A stretch of DNA of 51,481 bases from Pseudomonas batumici (GCF_000820515.1 NZ_JXDG01000015.1:1-51481), one strand, 5' to 3'; shown: positions 21,822 through 31,514, numbered from the stretch's first letter. The notes: generated by a model not told the origin, from the sequence alone. Numbers and translations are program-made.

Positions 21822-23013
21822 TCCGTTCACGGCCATCATCAGCCTCGTCGATGAGATTCGTGCCCGCCAGGAACTGGACGGGAGCATCAAGGACCCGAGC
21901 CCGGCGGACCATGCCCGGATCAATGCGCTGATCGCCGAGCTGGATCGTCAGGCAGGTGCTATCGACGGGCTGTCTCCAGCGTTGCTGACGGCGACTCTGG
22001 AGGATCTTGGACGTTGGGCGCAGAACGGGTTGCAGCAGCGGCCCTTGTTCGATAAGACACTGGCCAGTTTCAAAACGCCTTTGCCCGGTGAGGCGTTGTT
22101 CTTGCTGGCGCCGATGCGGGCAACCAATGGGCCGGACCCTGAAGGGTTCCGGCTGGAGCTGGTGACCGGCTATCGGAGCGAAACCCCTTACCTTGCCGAT
22201 GCCGGGCAGTACACGGAGCATTACGTCGCGCCGTTTCAATGCATCAAGCTGGGGGCTGCGTCGAAGGGCTTCCTGCAAGGCAATTGCATTGTCCTGTTTC
22301 CAGAGTCGGTGGCGGCTGCAAGCAAGGTCGATAAACAGGCATTTGCCTTGTTTTTCTTCAGCAAGTTTTTCCATATCTACAACGATCAGACGGTCGTGGA
22401 AGCGGATCGTTTGTTTGGCCGCGACAGCCCGTTCCTGTTTGGTCAACTGAGCAGCCGCCAGATGTCCGAGTCTGACATGTATGACGCCCGTTGCTTGTGG
22501 GGTTATTACCACGACTACGCGCACCATACCGGGCCACGTCCCTTGGACAAGAACCTGTATATCAAGCTGAACTGGTTTACCGGTCTGCTGGAGGAAACCA
22601 AGTGCGACCTGATTACCGTGCGTCTGGTGCAGCAACACCGCCCGGACTTCTGGCAGGAGATTGCCGAGTTCATTCTGCTTGAGCGCATGTTCCGTTATCC
22701 GAAAGGCTCGCAGCGGCACATGACGTTCGATGCCGGGACAGGGATTCTGCTGTTCGAGATCTTGATGAACGCCCAGGCGTTGATCGAGGATGAGCAGGGC
22801 CGTCTCACGTTCGATACCGAGCGTCTTGGCGAGCAGATCTCGTCGGTGATTGCCGATATCGAGGCGTTGGAAACCCTGGACGACGAGGCCTATCTGGCTG
22901 GCGCCAGGGAGTATGTCCAGCAGCATCTGGGTGCTCCGCAAAACCCACAGGCACGCTTCAATTTCCCGGCCTCGCACTATGCGCGACGGGTGCTTGGGGA
23001 GTCGCCTCATTGA
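21808..23013 (+). CDS. DUF6421-like protein in biosynthetic cluster
   Basis: The 401-residue protein is probably of the DUF6421 family known from actinobacteria (assignment from memory). It has an YYHDYAHHTGPRPL motif (His235, Asp236, His239, His240) and LLEETKCDLITV (Glu262, Glu263, Asp267), a His/Glu/Asp set that could bind a metal, with long helices around them. No signal peptide or membrane span is present. Overlap with the genes on both sides (14 and 4 bases) means it is made together with them. A metal-dependent step on the decarboxylated prephenate, such as isomerisation or oxidation, is one guess. No reaction is known. Confidence 0.65.
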   Translation: MHKADPFTAIISLVDEIRARQELDGSIKDPSPADHARINALIAELDRQAGAIDGLSPALLTATLEDLGRWAQNGLQQRPLFDKTLASFKTPLPGEALFLLAPMRATNGPDPEGFRLELVTGYRSETPYLADAGQYTEHYVAPFQCIKLGAASKGFLQGNCIVLFPESVAAASKVDKQAFALFFFSKFFHIYNDQTVVEADRLFGRDSPFLFGQLSSRQMSESDMYDARCLWGYYHDYAHHTGPRPLDKNLYIKLNWFTGLLEETKCDLITVRLVQQHRPDFWQEIAEFILLERMFRYPKGSQRHMTFDAGTGILLFEILMNAQALIEDEQGRLTFDTERLGEQISSVIADIEALETLDDEAYLAGAREYVQQHLGAPQNPQARFNFPASHYARRVLGESPH

Positions 23014-23957
23014 ACGCCTTGAAAGGGCGGCTGCTGCTGTTCACCTTTGCCATTCTGGCGCTGTTTTCGATCAGTTGGCTGTTGTCCAAGAACCTGATTG
23101 GCAGCATCCCGGTGATGCATGCCGTCGGGCTCAGGCTATGGGCGACGACGGCTGCCCTGTGGTTGATCGTGGCGTTTCGCGAGCGGGCCGCATTGGCCTC
23201 CATACCCCTGCGCTCAAGGTTGCCGGGGTTTTTCATGCTGTCGGTCCTGGGCTTCTCCCTGTATTTCGTATGCAGCTTCGGCGCCTTGAAGTCGCTGAAG
23301 GCCAGTGACCTGACCATGGTCCTTGCGACTATTCCGGGCATTACCTATCTGCTGGGTTTCCTGTCTCGCAGCCTGGGGTTTTCCTGGTTGAAGCTCAGTG
23401 GCGTGCTGATCGTCAGCGCGGCTGCATTGGCGTTCAATGCGAGCGGTAATGAAGGTGGCACGGTGAGTCCGGCAGGCATTGCACTGGCATTGGTGGCGGC
23501 GTTTTCCTATGCCGTTTATGGCCTGCTGTCCAAGCGCTACCTCAAGGATCTGCCTCTGCTCACCTCGCTGGCCTGGGTGACCTTGATCTCTGCCACGTCC
23601 TTCGTGCCTTTGTTCATGCTTGATCCGGCGCCCTTGTTGCTGCTGAGCCTGGAGGATGTTCTCAAGGTGCTGATTCTGGGGGCTGCCTGCTCGGCTCCGG
23701 TTTATGTGTTGTACCAGAAGGTCCTGGCCGAAGGCGGCGTGCTGTACGCCAACGCGATCGGCTTGCTTGCGCCTTTCGCCGTGGTCGCCGGTGAGTGGTT
23801 GATCGGCTCCGGCGTGGCGTTAGGGGTAGTGAAAATCATTGCGATGATTGCGGTCATGGTCGGTATCAGCCTGTTATTCGTCGATGCATCGGGTGTCTCG
23901 GGATGGCAATTGAAGCGCCGTCCCCCACGACTCCCGATTAGTGAGGAAATAAAATGA
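23010..23957 (+). CDS. DMT/EamA family exporter
   Basis: The 315-residue membrane protein has about ten hydrophobic segments in two EamA repeats (LFTFAILALFSISWLLSKNL; GIALALVAAFSYAVYGLLSK) and a cytoplasmic C-terminal tail. The start is TTG at 23010, inside the stop region of the previous gene (4-base overlap). Members export amino acids or small metabolites. In this cluster it takes the place of the BacE-type exporter and would confer self-protection by exporting the product. It overlaps the ATP-grasp gene by ATGA. Confidence 0.8.
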   Translation: MNALKGRLLLFTFAILALFSISWLLSKNLIGSIPVMHAVGLRLWATTAALWLIVAFRERAALASIPLRSRLPGFFMLSVLGFSLYFVCSFGALKSLKASDLTMVLATIPGITYLLGFLSRSLGFSWLKLSGVLIVSAAALAFNASGNEGGTVSPAGIALALVAAFSYAVYGLLSKRYLKDLPLLTSLAWVTLISATSFVPLFMLDPAPLLLLSLEDVLKVLILGAACSAPVYVLYQKVLAEGGVLYANAIGLLAPFAVVAGEWLIGSGVALGVVKIIAMIAVMVGISLLFVDASGVSGWQLKRRPPRLPISEEIK

Positions 23958-25204
23958 AAAAGCTGGCGTTGGTTTGCCATCGCAGTGCCAAGTTGTCATT
24001 CGTATTTGAGGCCGCACAAGCGGCGGGCATTGAGCTGGTACTGATTTACGACACGACCGAGAGCGCTCCCGCTCAGTTACCGGCGGTCACCTCGACCTGG
24101 CAACTGCCGGTTTTCGATGAGCCCCAAGTGGCTCTGGAGGCCTTCGCGGCCGGAGTGGAAGAGCGCGGGATTGGCGGGGTCATGACCGTTCGCGAAGAGG
24201 CGATCATCTGGACGGCCCTGGCGGCGAAAAAAATCGGTACGCCTGGCATTGCGCCGGAAGTGGCGGCGTTAGCGCGCAACAAATACCTGATGCGTCAGGC
24301 GTTCGCCGAGGCAGGCTTGAGGTCGCCGGGGTTTCGCTACATCGACAATCCCGAAGACCTTTCGCAAGTCCATGCCCTGGGTTTGCCACTGGTGATCAAG
24401 CCGCTTTCCGGCTGGTCGAGCACCGGTGTGATGCTGGCCAGGAGCGCCGAAGAGCTACCCGGCCTCATCAAGGCCGTCTGGGATGTCCAGAGCAAGGATC
24501 TGGCGCGTTTCTACGATCAGAACAAGGCCGTGGGCCTGGTGGTCGAGCAGTACCTGCCCGGCAAAGAGTTCGTGGTGGAGTGCTTTGTCGATATCGAAGG
24601 CGTGCATGTCCTGGCAGTCGGCGACAAGGGCCAGCCTGAAGGGCCTTGGTTTGAAGAAACGATCTATCGCCAACGCCGTGATATCGATGATCCGTTGATC
24701 GTTGCCTTGTGCGAGGCGGCGCGTGAGGGGGTGAAGGCCTTGGGCATTACCATGGGCGCCGCGCATGTGGAGCTTCGCCTGGATGCCCGGCAGCAACCTT
24801 ATGTGATTGAAATCGGCGCTCGTATCGGTGGCTCGGGCGTGTCGCATTTTGTGGTGGAGCAGAGCACCGGCGTCTCGTTCGCAAAACTGTGCATGACCGC
24901 TGCCCTGGGCTTGCCGACCCCGGCACTGCCCGATGTGCTGCCTGCCGCCAGAGTGGCTGCGAACTACATCATTCCACTGCGCGGCGATGGCCGTTTCAGC
25001 GGTTTCTCGGGGCTGGACAAGGTTGAGCAGCATCCTGAAACCGCACGGGTCGTGACCTTTTTCGAGGCCGGGCACATTTCACCACCCCCTCCAGCATTTG
25101 GCGGGTACCCAGGGTTCATCTTCTCGGTACATGCCTCGGACGAAGCCGCCAATGCCTATCACCAATGGCTTGATGACACATTGAGCATCATCTGGAACCA
25201 ATGA
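23954..25204 (+). CDS. ATP-grasp amino acid ligase (BacD-like)
   Basis: The 416-residue protein has the ATP-grasp order: N-terminal domain MKKLALVCHRSAKLSFVFEA, KYLMRQAFAEAGLRSPGFRY, LPLVIKPLSGWSSTGVMLAR (ATP-binding strand), VEQYLPGKEFVVECFVDIEG and the metal-binding pair AAHVELRLD and YVIEIGARIGGSGVSHFVVE. This matches the L-amino-acid ligase/BacD group, which joins an amino acid to another through an acyl phosphate. In bacilysin synthesis BacD joins L-Ala to anticapsin. Here it likely forms a dipeptide with the prephenate-derived residue. Carbamoyl-phosphate-synthase-like ligases of other types are the alternative. Confidence 0.8.
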   Translation: MKKLALVCHRSAKLSFVFEAAQAAGIELVLIYDTTESAPAQLPAVTSTWQLPVFDEPQVALEAFAAGVEERGIGGVMTVREEAIIWTALAAKKIGTPGIAPEVAALARNKYLMRQAFAEAGLRSPGFRYIDNPEDLSQVHALGLPLVIKPLSGWSSTGVMLARSAEELPGLIKAVWDVQSKDLARFYDQNKAVGLVVEQYLPGKEFVVECFVDIEGVHVLAVGDKGQPEGPWFEETIYRQRRDIDDPLIVALCEAAREGVKALGITMGAAHVELRLDARQQPYVIEIGARIGGSGVSHFVVEQSTGVSFAKLCMTAALGLPTPALPDVLPAARVAANYIIPLRGDGRFSGFSGLDKVEQHPETARVVTFFEAGHISPPPPAFGGYPGFIFSVHASDEAANAYHQWLDDTLSIIWNQ

Positions 25205-25237
25205 GTACCACGCCTAACAGTCATCAGGAATCGTGAC

Positions 25238-26257
25238 ATGGAACAACCACAACTGGATTGGAATAACCTGGGTTTCGGTTACAAGAAAACCGACTTTCGC
25301 TACATTTCGCACTGGCGCGATGGTGAGTGGCAAGAAGGTTATCTGACGCAAGATAATCATCTGCATATCAGCGAAGGTTCGGCCGCGCTGCACTATGGCC
25401 AGCAGTGTTTCGAGGGGATGAAGGCCTACCGCTGCAAGGATGGCTCCATCAACCTGTTTCGTCCCGATCAGAATGCCGCGCGCATGCAACGCAGTTGCTC
25501 GCGGCTTCTGATGCCGACGGTATCGACCGCCCAGTTCATCGATGCGTGCAAGCAGGTGGTCAAGGCCAACGAAAGGTTTCTGCCTCCCTACGGGACAGGC
25601 AGCTCCCTGTATCTACGACCTTTCGTGATCGGCGTCGGGGACAACATCGGTGTGCGTAGCGCGCCGGAGTTCATCTTCTGTGTGTTTTGCATTCCGGTCG
25701 GCGCGTTGTTCAAGGGTGTGTTGCAGCCCAGCAACTTCATCATCTCGGACTACGACCGCGCAGCCCCCAATGGCACCGGCGCCGCCAAGGTGGGTGGAAA
25801 CTATGCCGCCAGCCTGTTGCCCGGCACCGAGGCGCGGACAGCCGGTTTTGCCGACTGCATCTATCTCGATCCGCTGACTCATAAAAAGATCGAGGAAGTC
25901 GGTTCGGCCAACTTCTTTGCCATCACCTACGACAATACCTTCGTGGCGCCGCGCTCATCTTCGGTGTTGCCCGGCATCACCCGCGCCTCGTTGATCGAGC
26001 TTGCCCAAAGCCGCCTGGGGCTGAACGCGGTGGAAGACGATGTCTATATCGACAGCCTGGGTGACTACAAGGAAGCGGGCGCCTGTGGAACCGCGGCGGT
26101 TATCACACCGATTGGCGGTATCCACTACAAGGATCGGCTGCATGTGTTCCACAGCGAGCATGAGGCCGGCCCCCTTACCCAACGCTTGTTCAACGAGCTG
26201 ACGGGTATCCAGAACGGTGATATCGAGGCTCCGGCAGGCTGGATCGAAAAGGTCTGA
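25238..26257 (+). CDS. Branched-chain-type aminotransferase
   Basis: The 339-residue class IV PLP enzyme resembles type II branched-chain aminotransferases: HYGQQCFEGMKAYRCKDGSI, RPDQNAARMQRSCSRLLMP, GSSLYLRPFVIGVG, GAAKVGGNYAASLLPGTEAR (PLP lysine in KVGG), EEVGSANFFAITYDN and SSSVLPGITRASLIELA. Changes such as EVGSANFF in place of the common EVGTMNIF hint at different substrate choice. In the cluster it would aminate the keto acid from prephenate, like the aminotransferase of dihydrophenylalanine or bacilysin pathways. It lies 33 bases after the ligase gene. Confidence 0.85.
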   Translation: MEQPQLDWNNLGFGYKKTDFRYISHWRDGEWQEGYLTQDNHLHISEGSAALHYGQQCFEGMKAYRCKDGSINLFRPDQNAARMQRSCSRLLMPTVSTAQFIDACKQVVKANERFLPPYGTGSSLYLRPFVIGVGDNIGVRSAPEFIFCVFCIPVGALFKGVLQPSNFIISDYDRAAPNGTGAAKVGGNYAASLLPGTEARTAGFADCIYLDPLTHKKIEEVGSANFFAITYDNTFVAPRSSSVLPGITRASLIELAQSRLGLNAVEDDVYIDSLGDYKEAGACGTAAVITPIGGIHYKDRLHVFHSEHEAGPLTQRLFNELTGIQNGDIEAPAGWIEKV

Positions 26258-26267
26258 GGCCGTTACG

Positions 26268-26295
26268 GGCAGCGGGACTCCAGCGTCCCGCTGCC
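26268..26295. terminator. Bidirectional terminator between convergent genes
   Basis: GGCAGCGGGAC, a 6-base loop and GTCCCGCTGCC make a perfect 11-bp stem between the convergent aminotransferase and aldehyde dehydrogenase genes. Confidence 0.65.
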
Positions 26296-26352
26296 ATAGC
26301 CGATTTCAGGGCAGTACCGGCAGCGGAAGGTGCCCGATCACCGGCGAAGGGT

Positions 26353-27933
26353 TCATAGGGGATTGCGGTGGCTGGTGCCGTCGACCAGGCGATTGATACC
26401 CAGTGGGTTGGCGTTTTGCAGCGCTTTGGGGAGTAAGGCATCCGGGCAATTCTGGTAGCACACCGGACGCAGGAAGCGCTCGATGGCCAGGCTGCCGACC
26501 GACGTGCCGCGGGCATCGGAAGTGGCCGGGTAAGGCCCGCCGTGGACCATCGCATCACAGACTTCGACTCCCGTCGGATAGCCGTTGAACAACACCCGGC
26601 CGACCTTTTGCTCCAGCAGCGGCAGCAGCTCGCCGTGGCCTTGCAGATCGCCAGCCTCGGCAATCAGCGTGGCCGTGAGTTGACCGTGCAGGCACTGTAG
26701 CGTGCGTTGCAGTTCGGCTTTGTCGGCCACTTCAACCACGATAGTGGTCGGGCCGAAGACTTCTTCCTGCAACAGCGGATCGCCGTCGAACAGCAGGTTG
26801 ACGTCAGCCTTGAACAGCTGTGGCTGTGCCTGGTTGCCCTGCTGAGGCTGGCCGGCCAGATGACGGATGCCAGGATGATCGAGCAAGGCCTGCACACCGT
26901 TGCGGTAGCTGCGTAGCGTGCCGGCGTTGAGCATGGTTTGCGCCGGTTGCTCGTTCATCAAGGTGCCGAGCAGGGCCGTGAAGGCGCTGAACCTTGGCGA
27001 AGCGATGCCGATCACCAGGCCCGGATTGGTACAGAACTGCCCGCAACCCTGCACCACCGAAGCCACCAGCTCACGGGCGATGGTTTCGCCGCGCAGGTGC
27101 AAGGCTTCGGGCAACACCACGACCGGGTTGATGCTGCTCATTTCGGCGAACACCGGAATCGGTTGTGGCCGTGCGGCGGCCATGTCGCAGAGCGCGCGGC
27201 CGCCCGTCAGCGAGCCGGTGAAGCCGACTGCCTGAATCGCCGGATGCTTGACCAGTGCTTCACCAACCCCTGCGCCGTAGATCATGTTGAACACGCCCTT
27301 GGGCATGTCGGTGTGCTCGGCGGCACGGATGATCGCATCGGCCACCTGTTCCGCGGTTGCCATATGCCCGCTATGGGCCTTGAACACCACCGGACAACCC
27401 GCGGCCAGCGCGGCAGCGGTATCGCCGCCGGCGGTGGAGAACGCCAGCGGGAAATTGCTCGCGCCGAACACCGCGACCGGACCGACGCCGATCCGGTACT
27501 GGCGCAGGTCGACCCGTGGCAGCGGCTGACGTTCGGGCAAGGCGCGGTCGATGCGCGCACCATAGAAATCACCACGGCGCAGGACCTGCGCGAACAGGCG
27601 CATCTGGCCACTGGTACGAGCGCGTTCGCCCTGGATACGAGCGCTCGGGAGCGCTGTCTCGCGGGTAACCAGAGCGACGAACTCATCGTCCAGCGCATCC
27701 AGTTGCGCGGCGATGGCGTCAAGAAAATCCGCACGCCGGTGGGCCGACAGTGAGCTGAAGACCGGGTACGCCGATGCGGCGGCTCGGGCGGCGGCGTCCA
27801 CTTCATCACCCGTGGCCTGCATGAACACGAAGGGCAGGGCTTCACCGGTGTTGGCGTCATGGCTGTGCAGGGTGAGGTTGCCGGCGGCGCTACGCGCACC
27901 GCCGATGTAGTTGTGACCGATGATCTCGGGCAT
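26353..27933 (-). CDS. 2-oxoglutarate semialdehyde dehydrogenase
   Basis: The 526-residue NADP-dependent aldehyde dehydrogenase has FGASNFPLAFSTAGGDTAAA, the AEMSSINP glutamate, VVQGCGQFCTNPGLV with the catalytic cysteine, and EEVFGPTTIVVEV. It is of the ketoglutarate-semialdehyde dehydrogenase group that oxidises the product of hydroxyproline deamination to 2-oxoglutarate. In the window it is last in a minus-strand run: deaminase, MFS permease, then this gene after 21 bases. Confidence 0.9.
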   Translation of the reverse strand: MPEIIGHNYIGGARSAAGNLTLHSHDANTGEALPFVFMQATGDEVDAAARAAASAYPVFSSLSAHRRADFLDAIAAQLDALDDEFVALVTRETALPSARIQGERARTSGQMRLFAQVLRRGDFYGARIDRALPERQPLPRVDLRQYRIGVGPVAVFGASNFPLAFSTAGGDTAAALAAGCPVVFKAHSGHMATAEQVADAIIRAAEHTDMPKGVFNMIYGAGVGEALVKHPAIQAVGFTGSLTGGRALCDMAAARPQPIPVFAEMSSINPVVVLPEALHLRGETIARELVASVVQGCGQFCTNPGLVIGIASPRFSAFTALLGTLMNEQPAQTMLNAGTLRSYRNGVQALLDHPGIRHLAGQPQQGNQAQPQLFKADVNLLFDGDPLLQEEVFGPTTIVVEVADKAELQRTLQCLHGQLTATLIAEAGDLQGHGELLPLLEQKVGRVLFNGYPTGVEVCDAMVHGGPYPATSDARGTSVGSLAIERFLRPVCYQNCPDALLPKALQNANPLGINRLVDGTSHRNPL

Positions 27934-27954
27934 GGAAAACTCCTGTGATTAAGC

Positions 27955-29352
27955 TCAAGCCAGTGAGTCGCCCCGGCGTGGCGTGGCGGGTTCGGCACCA
28001 TCGAAGGCGCGGATACGCGCAGCCGATTCGGCGTCCACGGCGTGCAGCGATTTGCCACGGGTTTCGCGGGTCAGGCCAACGGCGACGAGGGAAATCAGCG
28101 CAGCGCCGACCAGGTAGAAGGCGATCGGTGTCGAGCTGTGGTACTGGTTGAGCAGGGTGAGGGCAATCAGCGGCGCCAGTGAGCCGGCGAAAATCGGCGC
28201 TACCTGATAACACAACGACAGCGCGGTGTAGCGCACGTGGGTTGGGAACATTTCGGCCATCAGCGCCGAGTAGGGCGCGTAGGTCATCGACTCGATGGCC
28301 AGGCCCAGGGTGATGGCCGCCATGATCAGCCAGTTGTTGCCGGTGTCCATCATGGGGAAGCCGATGAAGCCCCAGAACGCGGTGAGCACCGCGCCGGTCA
28401 GGTACACCGGTTTACGTCCGATCAGATCGGACAGATAACCCATCAGCGGGATCAGGAAGAAATGCAGCAGGTGTGCGCCGAACATCAGCAGCAGAACCTG
28501 TGAAGTGTCCTTGTGCACCACCAGTTTCAGATAAGTGATCGAGAAGGTCACCACGGTGTAGTAGAGGATGTTTTCGGCAAACCGCGCGCCGATACCGACC
28601 AGCACGGCACGCCAGTGATGACGCAACACCTCGACCACGCCCAGCTGCTGTTGCTTGTTCTGTGCCTGGCGCGCTTGAGCTTTCTTGAAGATCGGCGCGT
28701 CATCGACGCTGGTGCGAATCCAGTAGCCGATCAACACCACCACCGCCGAGAACCAGAACGCGACGCGCCAGCCCCAGGCAAGGAACTGCGCCTCCGACAG
28801 ATTCGAGGACAACAGCAGCAGGGCGATGGTGGCGACCAGGTTGCCGGCCGGAACACCGGCTTGCGGCCAACTGGCCCAGAAGCCTCGACGATTGTCCGGA
28901 CAGTGTTCGGACACCAGCAGAATCGCACCGCCCCATTCACCGCCAAACGCGAAACCCTGGATCAGCCGCAACACCACCAGCAACACCGGTGCCGCGTAGC
29001 CGATCTGGTCGAAGCCGGGCAGGCAACCCATCAGGAAGGTGGTGATGCCGACCACCACCAGGCTCAGTTGCAGCAGGCGCTTGCGGCCGAATTTGTCACC
29101 GTAGTGGCCGAACACCAGGCCACCCAGCGGGCGGGCGAGAAAGCCGACGGCATACAGGGCGAAGGCGGCGAGGATGCCATCGACCGGGCTGTCGGTCTGG
29201 CGAAAGAACAGCTGGCCGAAGACCAGTGCCGAGGCAGTGCCATAAAGAAAGAATTCATACCACTCGGCGACAGTGCCGGCCATGGCGGCGGCCACGACAC
29301 GCTTCAGTCCTGAAGCGGTGGTGGCGCGGGAGGTGCTTCGAGGGTTGGACAT
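27955..29352 (-). CDS. MFS transporter, MHS family (hydroxyproline permease candidate)
   Basis: The 465-residue protein has the metabolite:H+ symporter motifs: [27 protein letters not shown]-type [59 protein letters not shown] and about 12 membrane segments. Start MSNPRST at 29352 has AGGAAACG upstream; the longer frame lacks support. It sits between deaminase and dehydrogenase genes of hydroxyproline catabolism, so proton-driven uptake of hydroxyproline is likely. Confidence 0.85.
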   Translation of the reverse strand: MSNPRSTSRATTASGLKRVVAAAMAGTVAEWYEFFLYGTASALVFGQLFFRQTDSPVDGILAAFALYAVGFLARPLGGLVFGHYGDKFGRKRLLQLSLVVVGITTFLMGCLPGFDQIGYAAPVLLVVLRLIQGFAFGGEWGGAILLVSEHCPDNRRGFWASWPQAGVPAGNLVATIALLLLSSNLSEAQFLAWGWRVAFWFSAVVVLIGYWIRTSVDDAPIFKKAQARQAQNKQQQLGVVEVLRHHWRAVLVGIGARFAENILYYTVVTFSITYLKLVVHKDTSQVLLLMFGAHLLHFFLIPLMGYLSDLIGRKPVYLTGAVLTAFWGFIGFPMMDTGNNWLIMAAITLGLAIESMTYAPYSALMAEMFPTHVRYTALSLCYQVAPIFAGSLAPLIALTLLNQYHSSTPIAFYLVGAALISLVAVGLTRETRGKSLHAVDAESAARIRAFDGAEPATPRRGDSLA

Positions 29353-29424
29353 GCTGGCGTTTCCTGTAGAGGTGCAAGGACAGGCAGCCGGGCCGGACCC
29401 GCAAAGGGTCCGCCCGGCAATCAC

Positions 29425-30342
29425 TCAGAGACCGACGTCCGGCAGTGGCGGACGATTGGCCAGGGCCTTGGCCATGATCTGCTCGACGAACACCCGGTCG
29501 GCTTCCGGCAAGGCCAGGCGCGGTGGGCGGGTCAGGGCGCTGCCGCGACCGGCAATGGCTTCGCACAGCTTGATGCACTGCACCAGGTCCGCCCGGGCGT
29601 CGAGGTGCAGGATCGGCATCAGCCATTCGTAGATCGGCATGGCCTCGGCGAAGCGACCGGCCTTGGCCAGGCGGAAGATGGTTTCGCCTTCTTTCGGGAA
29701 CACGTTGGACATGCCCGAGACCCAGCCTTCGGCCCCCACCGCGATGCTTTCCAGCACCACATCGTCGAGACCGGCGAACAGCACGAAACGGTCGCCGACT
29801 TCATTGCGTACGTCGATGAAGCGCCGGGTGTCGCCGGAGGAGTCCTTGAAGCACACCACGTTGTCGCAGTCGGCCAGGGAAATCAGGATGTCCGGGGTCA
29901 CGTCGTTCTTGTAGATCGGCGGGTTGTTGTAAACCATCAACGGCACGTCGGCGTTTTTCGCCACATAGCGGTAGTGCTCGGCGGTCTCGAAGGGCTTGGA
30001 GCCGTAGACCAGCGCCGGCATCAGCATCACGCCGTCGACGCCGGCCCTGCGCACCGCGTTGGCCACCTTGGCCGCTTGCACGCTGGTGAACTCGGCCACG
30101 CCGCAAATCACCGGCACGCGGCCGCGGGCGGCATCGACCGCGACTTCGGTCACGGCGATCTTTTCTTCGGCGCTCAGCGAAGTGTTTTCCCCCACCGAAC
30201 CACACACCACCAGGCCCGAGACGCCGTCGCGGATCACGTTGGAGATCACTTGGTGGGTCTTTTCCAGGTTGATGGAGAAGTCGTCGTTGAATTGAGTGGT
30301 GACCGCCGGGAAGACGCCGCTCCAGTTGATGCGTTTGCTCAT
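29425..30342 (-). CDS. DapA-family hydroxyproline-pathway deaminase
   Basis: The 305-residue protein is a class I aldolase-fold enzyme of the dihydrodipicolinate synthase family: SGVFPAVTTQFNDDFSINLE, GSVGENTSLSAEEKIAV, MVYNNPPIYKNDV with the active-site tyrosine, and DNVVCFKDSSGDTRRF with the Schiff-base lysine. In lhp loci this is Delta1-pyrroline-4-hydroxy-2-carboxylate deaminase, giving 2-oxoglutarate semialdehyde. The neighbours support it. An operator lies 24-39 bases upstream. Confidence 0.85.
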   Translation of the reverse strand: MSKRINWSGVFPAVTTQFNDDFSINLEKTHQVISNVIRDGVSGLVVCGSVGENTSLSAEEKIAVTEVAVDAARGRVPVICGVAEFTSVQAAKVANAVRRAGVDGVMLMPALVYGSKPFETAEHYRYVAKNADVPLMVYNNPPIYKNDVTPDILISLADCDNVVCFKDSSGDTRRFIDVRNEVGDRFVLFAGLDDVVLESIAVGAEGWVSGMSNVFPKEGETIFRLAKAGRFAEAMPIYEWLMPILHLDARADLVQCIKLCEAIAGRGSALTRPPRLALPEADRVFVEQIMAKALANRPPLPDVGL

Positions 30343-30365
30343 GATGCACTCCAGTGGTTAAACGT

Positions 30366-30381
30366 ATTTCGTATACGATAT
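30366..30381. promoter_or_regulatory. Hydroxyproline operator, deaminase promoter
   Basis: ATTTCGTATACGATAT is a near-perfect palindrome centred on GTATAC, 24 bases before the deaminase start. It repeats at 36203. It is likely the site of the FCD-GntR regulator at 40867. Confidence 0.65.
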
Positions 30382-30476
30382 TTTAAGTGAAAAAATTAGA
30401 CCAGTGTTTTTTCGCCGGGCGCCGTCATGGCGCCACCGGTTTGTCTCAATCAGCCGTCAAGCAGGGGCGTTGGCGC

Positions 30477-31505
30477 TCAGGCACCGGGCCAGGTGTCCGA
30501 CAACCGGTAGCCTTCCGGCCACGGATCGCTCGGGTCGAGCAGCAATTGATGGGTGCCGGTGATCCAGGCCCGGCCGGAAAGGCACGGATAGATCGCCGTA
30601 CGCCCGGCCACCTCGGTCAGGGAGTCGATGCGGCAATGGAACTCCGAGCCGATGATCGAGCGTCCGATAAAGCGCTCCCCGACCTTCAGCACACCCTTGG
30701 CCTGCAGCACCGCCATGCGCGCCGAGCAACCGGTGCCACAGGGCGAACGGTCGATCTTGCCGGGGCGGATCACCACGGCGTTGGCCGCGCTGGCGACGCC
30801 GTTCTCGTAGACCACGGGCGCGGCGATCTGGCAGAAGGAGATATGCGACCAGTCCGGGTTCAGCGGGTGGACGAAGCCCAACTGCTCGTTGGCGGCCCGG
30901 GTAATCTTCAGGCCGATCTCGACCAGGTCCCTGGCTTCGTCGGGTCGAATGGCAAAGCCCAGGCGTTGGGCGTCGACGATGGCGAAGCTGTCGCCGCCAT
31001 AGGCGGTGTCGACCTGGATCGAACCCAGGCCCTCGACTTCGATCCAGGCGTCGAGACGGTCGGCGAACGACGGGACGTTCTTGATTTCCACCCGCTGGAC
31101 CTTGCCGTCCTTGCACTCGGCCACGGCTTCGATGAGTCCGCCGGGGGCTTCGAGGACCAGCCGGGTCTGTGGCTCGGTCATCGGCAGGATGCCGCTGTCG
31201 AGCAGCACAGTGGACACGCACAGAGAATTGGAACCGGACATCGGCGGGGTATCGGCCGGTTCCATGATGATCCAGGCCATCTGCGCCCGCGGGTCCTTGG
31301 CCGGCACCAGCAGGTTGACGTGGCGGAACACCCCGCCACGCGGTTCGTTGAGGACGAAATTGCGCAGGGTCTGGTCCTCGGCGATCCAGCGCGACTGTTC
31401 CCACACCGTGGCCCCGGGCGGCGGCGCGACGCCACCGACAATCACATCGCCGACTTCACCTTCGGCATGGCAGCTGACCACGTGAACGATTTTCGATGAG
31501 CGCAT
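30477..31505 (-). CDS. Proline racemase-family enzyme, Ser/Cys type
   Basis: The 342-residue enzyme has active-site segments [15 protein letters not shown], with Ser90 where racemases have Cys, and [16 protein letters not shown] with Cys256. Cys/Cys members racemise or epimerise; Cys/Thr members dehydrate trans-3-hydroxyproline; Ser/Cys members are, from memory, linked to 4-hydroxyproline epimerase and 3-hydroxyproline dehydratase activity. It ends a six-gene run with the ABC transporter and aconitase X, 9 bases after the ATP-binding gene. Because a Cys/Cys epimerase is also present at 39820, a trans-3-hydroxyproline dehydratase role is preferred. Confidence 0.75.
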   Translation of the reverse strand: MRSSKIVHVVSCHAEGEVGDVIVGGVAPPPGATVWEQSRWIAEDQTLRNFVLNEPRGGVFRHVNLLVPAKDPRAQMAWIIMEPADTPPMSGSNSLCVSTVLLDSGILPMTEPQTRLVLEAPGGLIEAVAECKDGKVQRVEIKNVPSFADRLDAWIEVEGLGSIQVDTAYGGDSFAIVDAQRLGFAIRPDEARDLVEIGLKITRAANEQLGFVHPLNPDWSHISFCQIAAPVVYENGVASAANAVVIRPGKIDRSPCGTGCSARMAVLQAKGVLKVGERFIGRSIIGSEFHCRIDSLTEVAGRTAIYPCLSGRAWITGTHQLLLDPSDPWPEGYRLSDTWPGA

Positions 31506-31514
31506 CGGGTGCTC

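Noticed and set aside
21706..23010. 434-codon minus-strand ORF opposite the DUF6421-like gene
   Set aside because: It has no domain and the plus-strand gene has overlaps with both neighbours and conserved-looking motifs.
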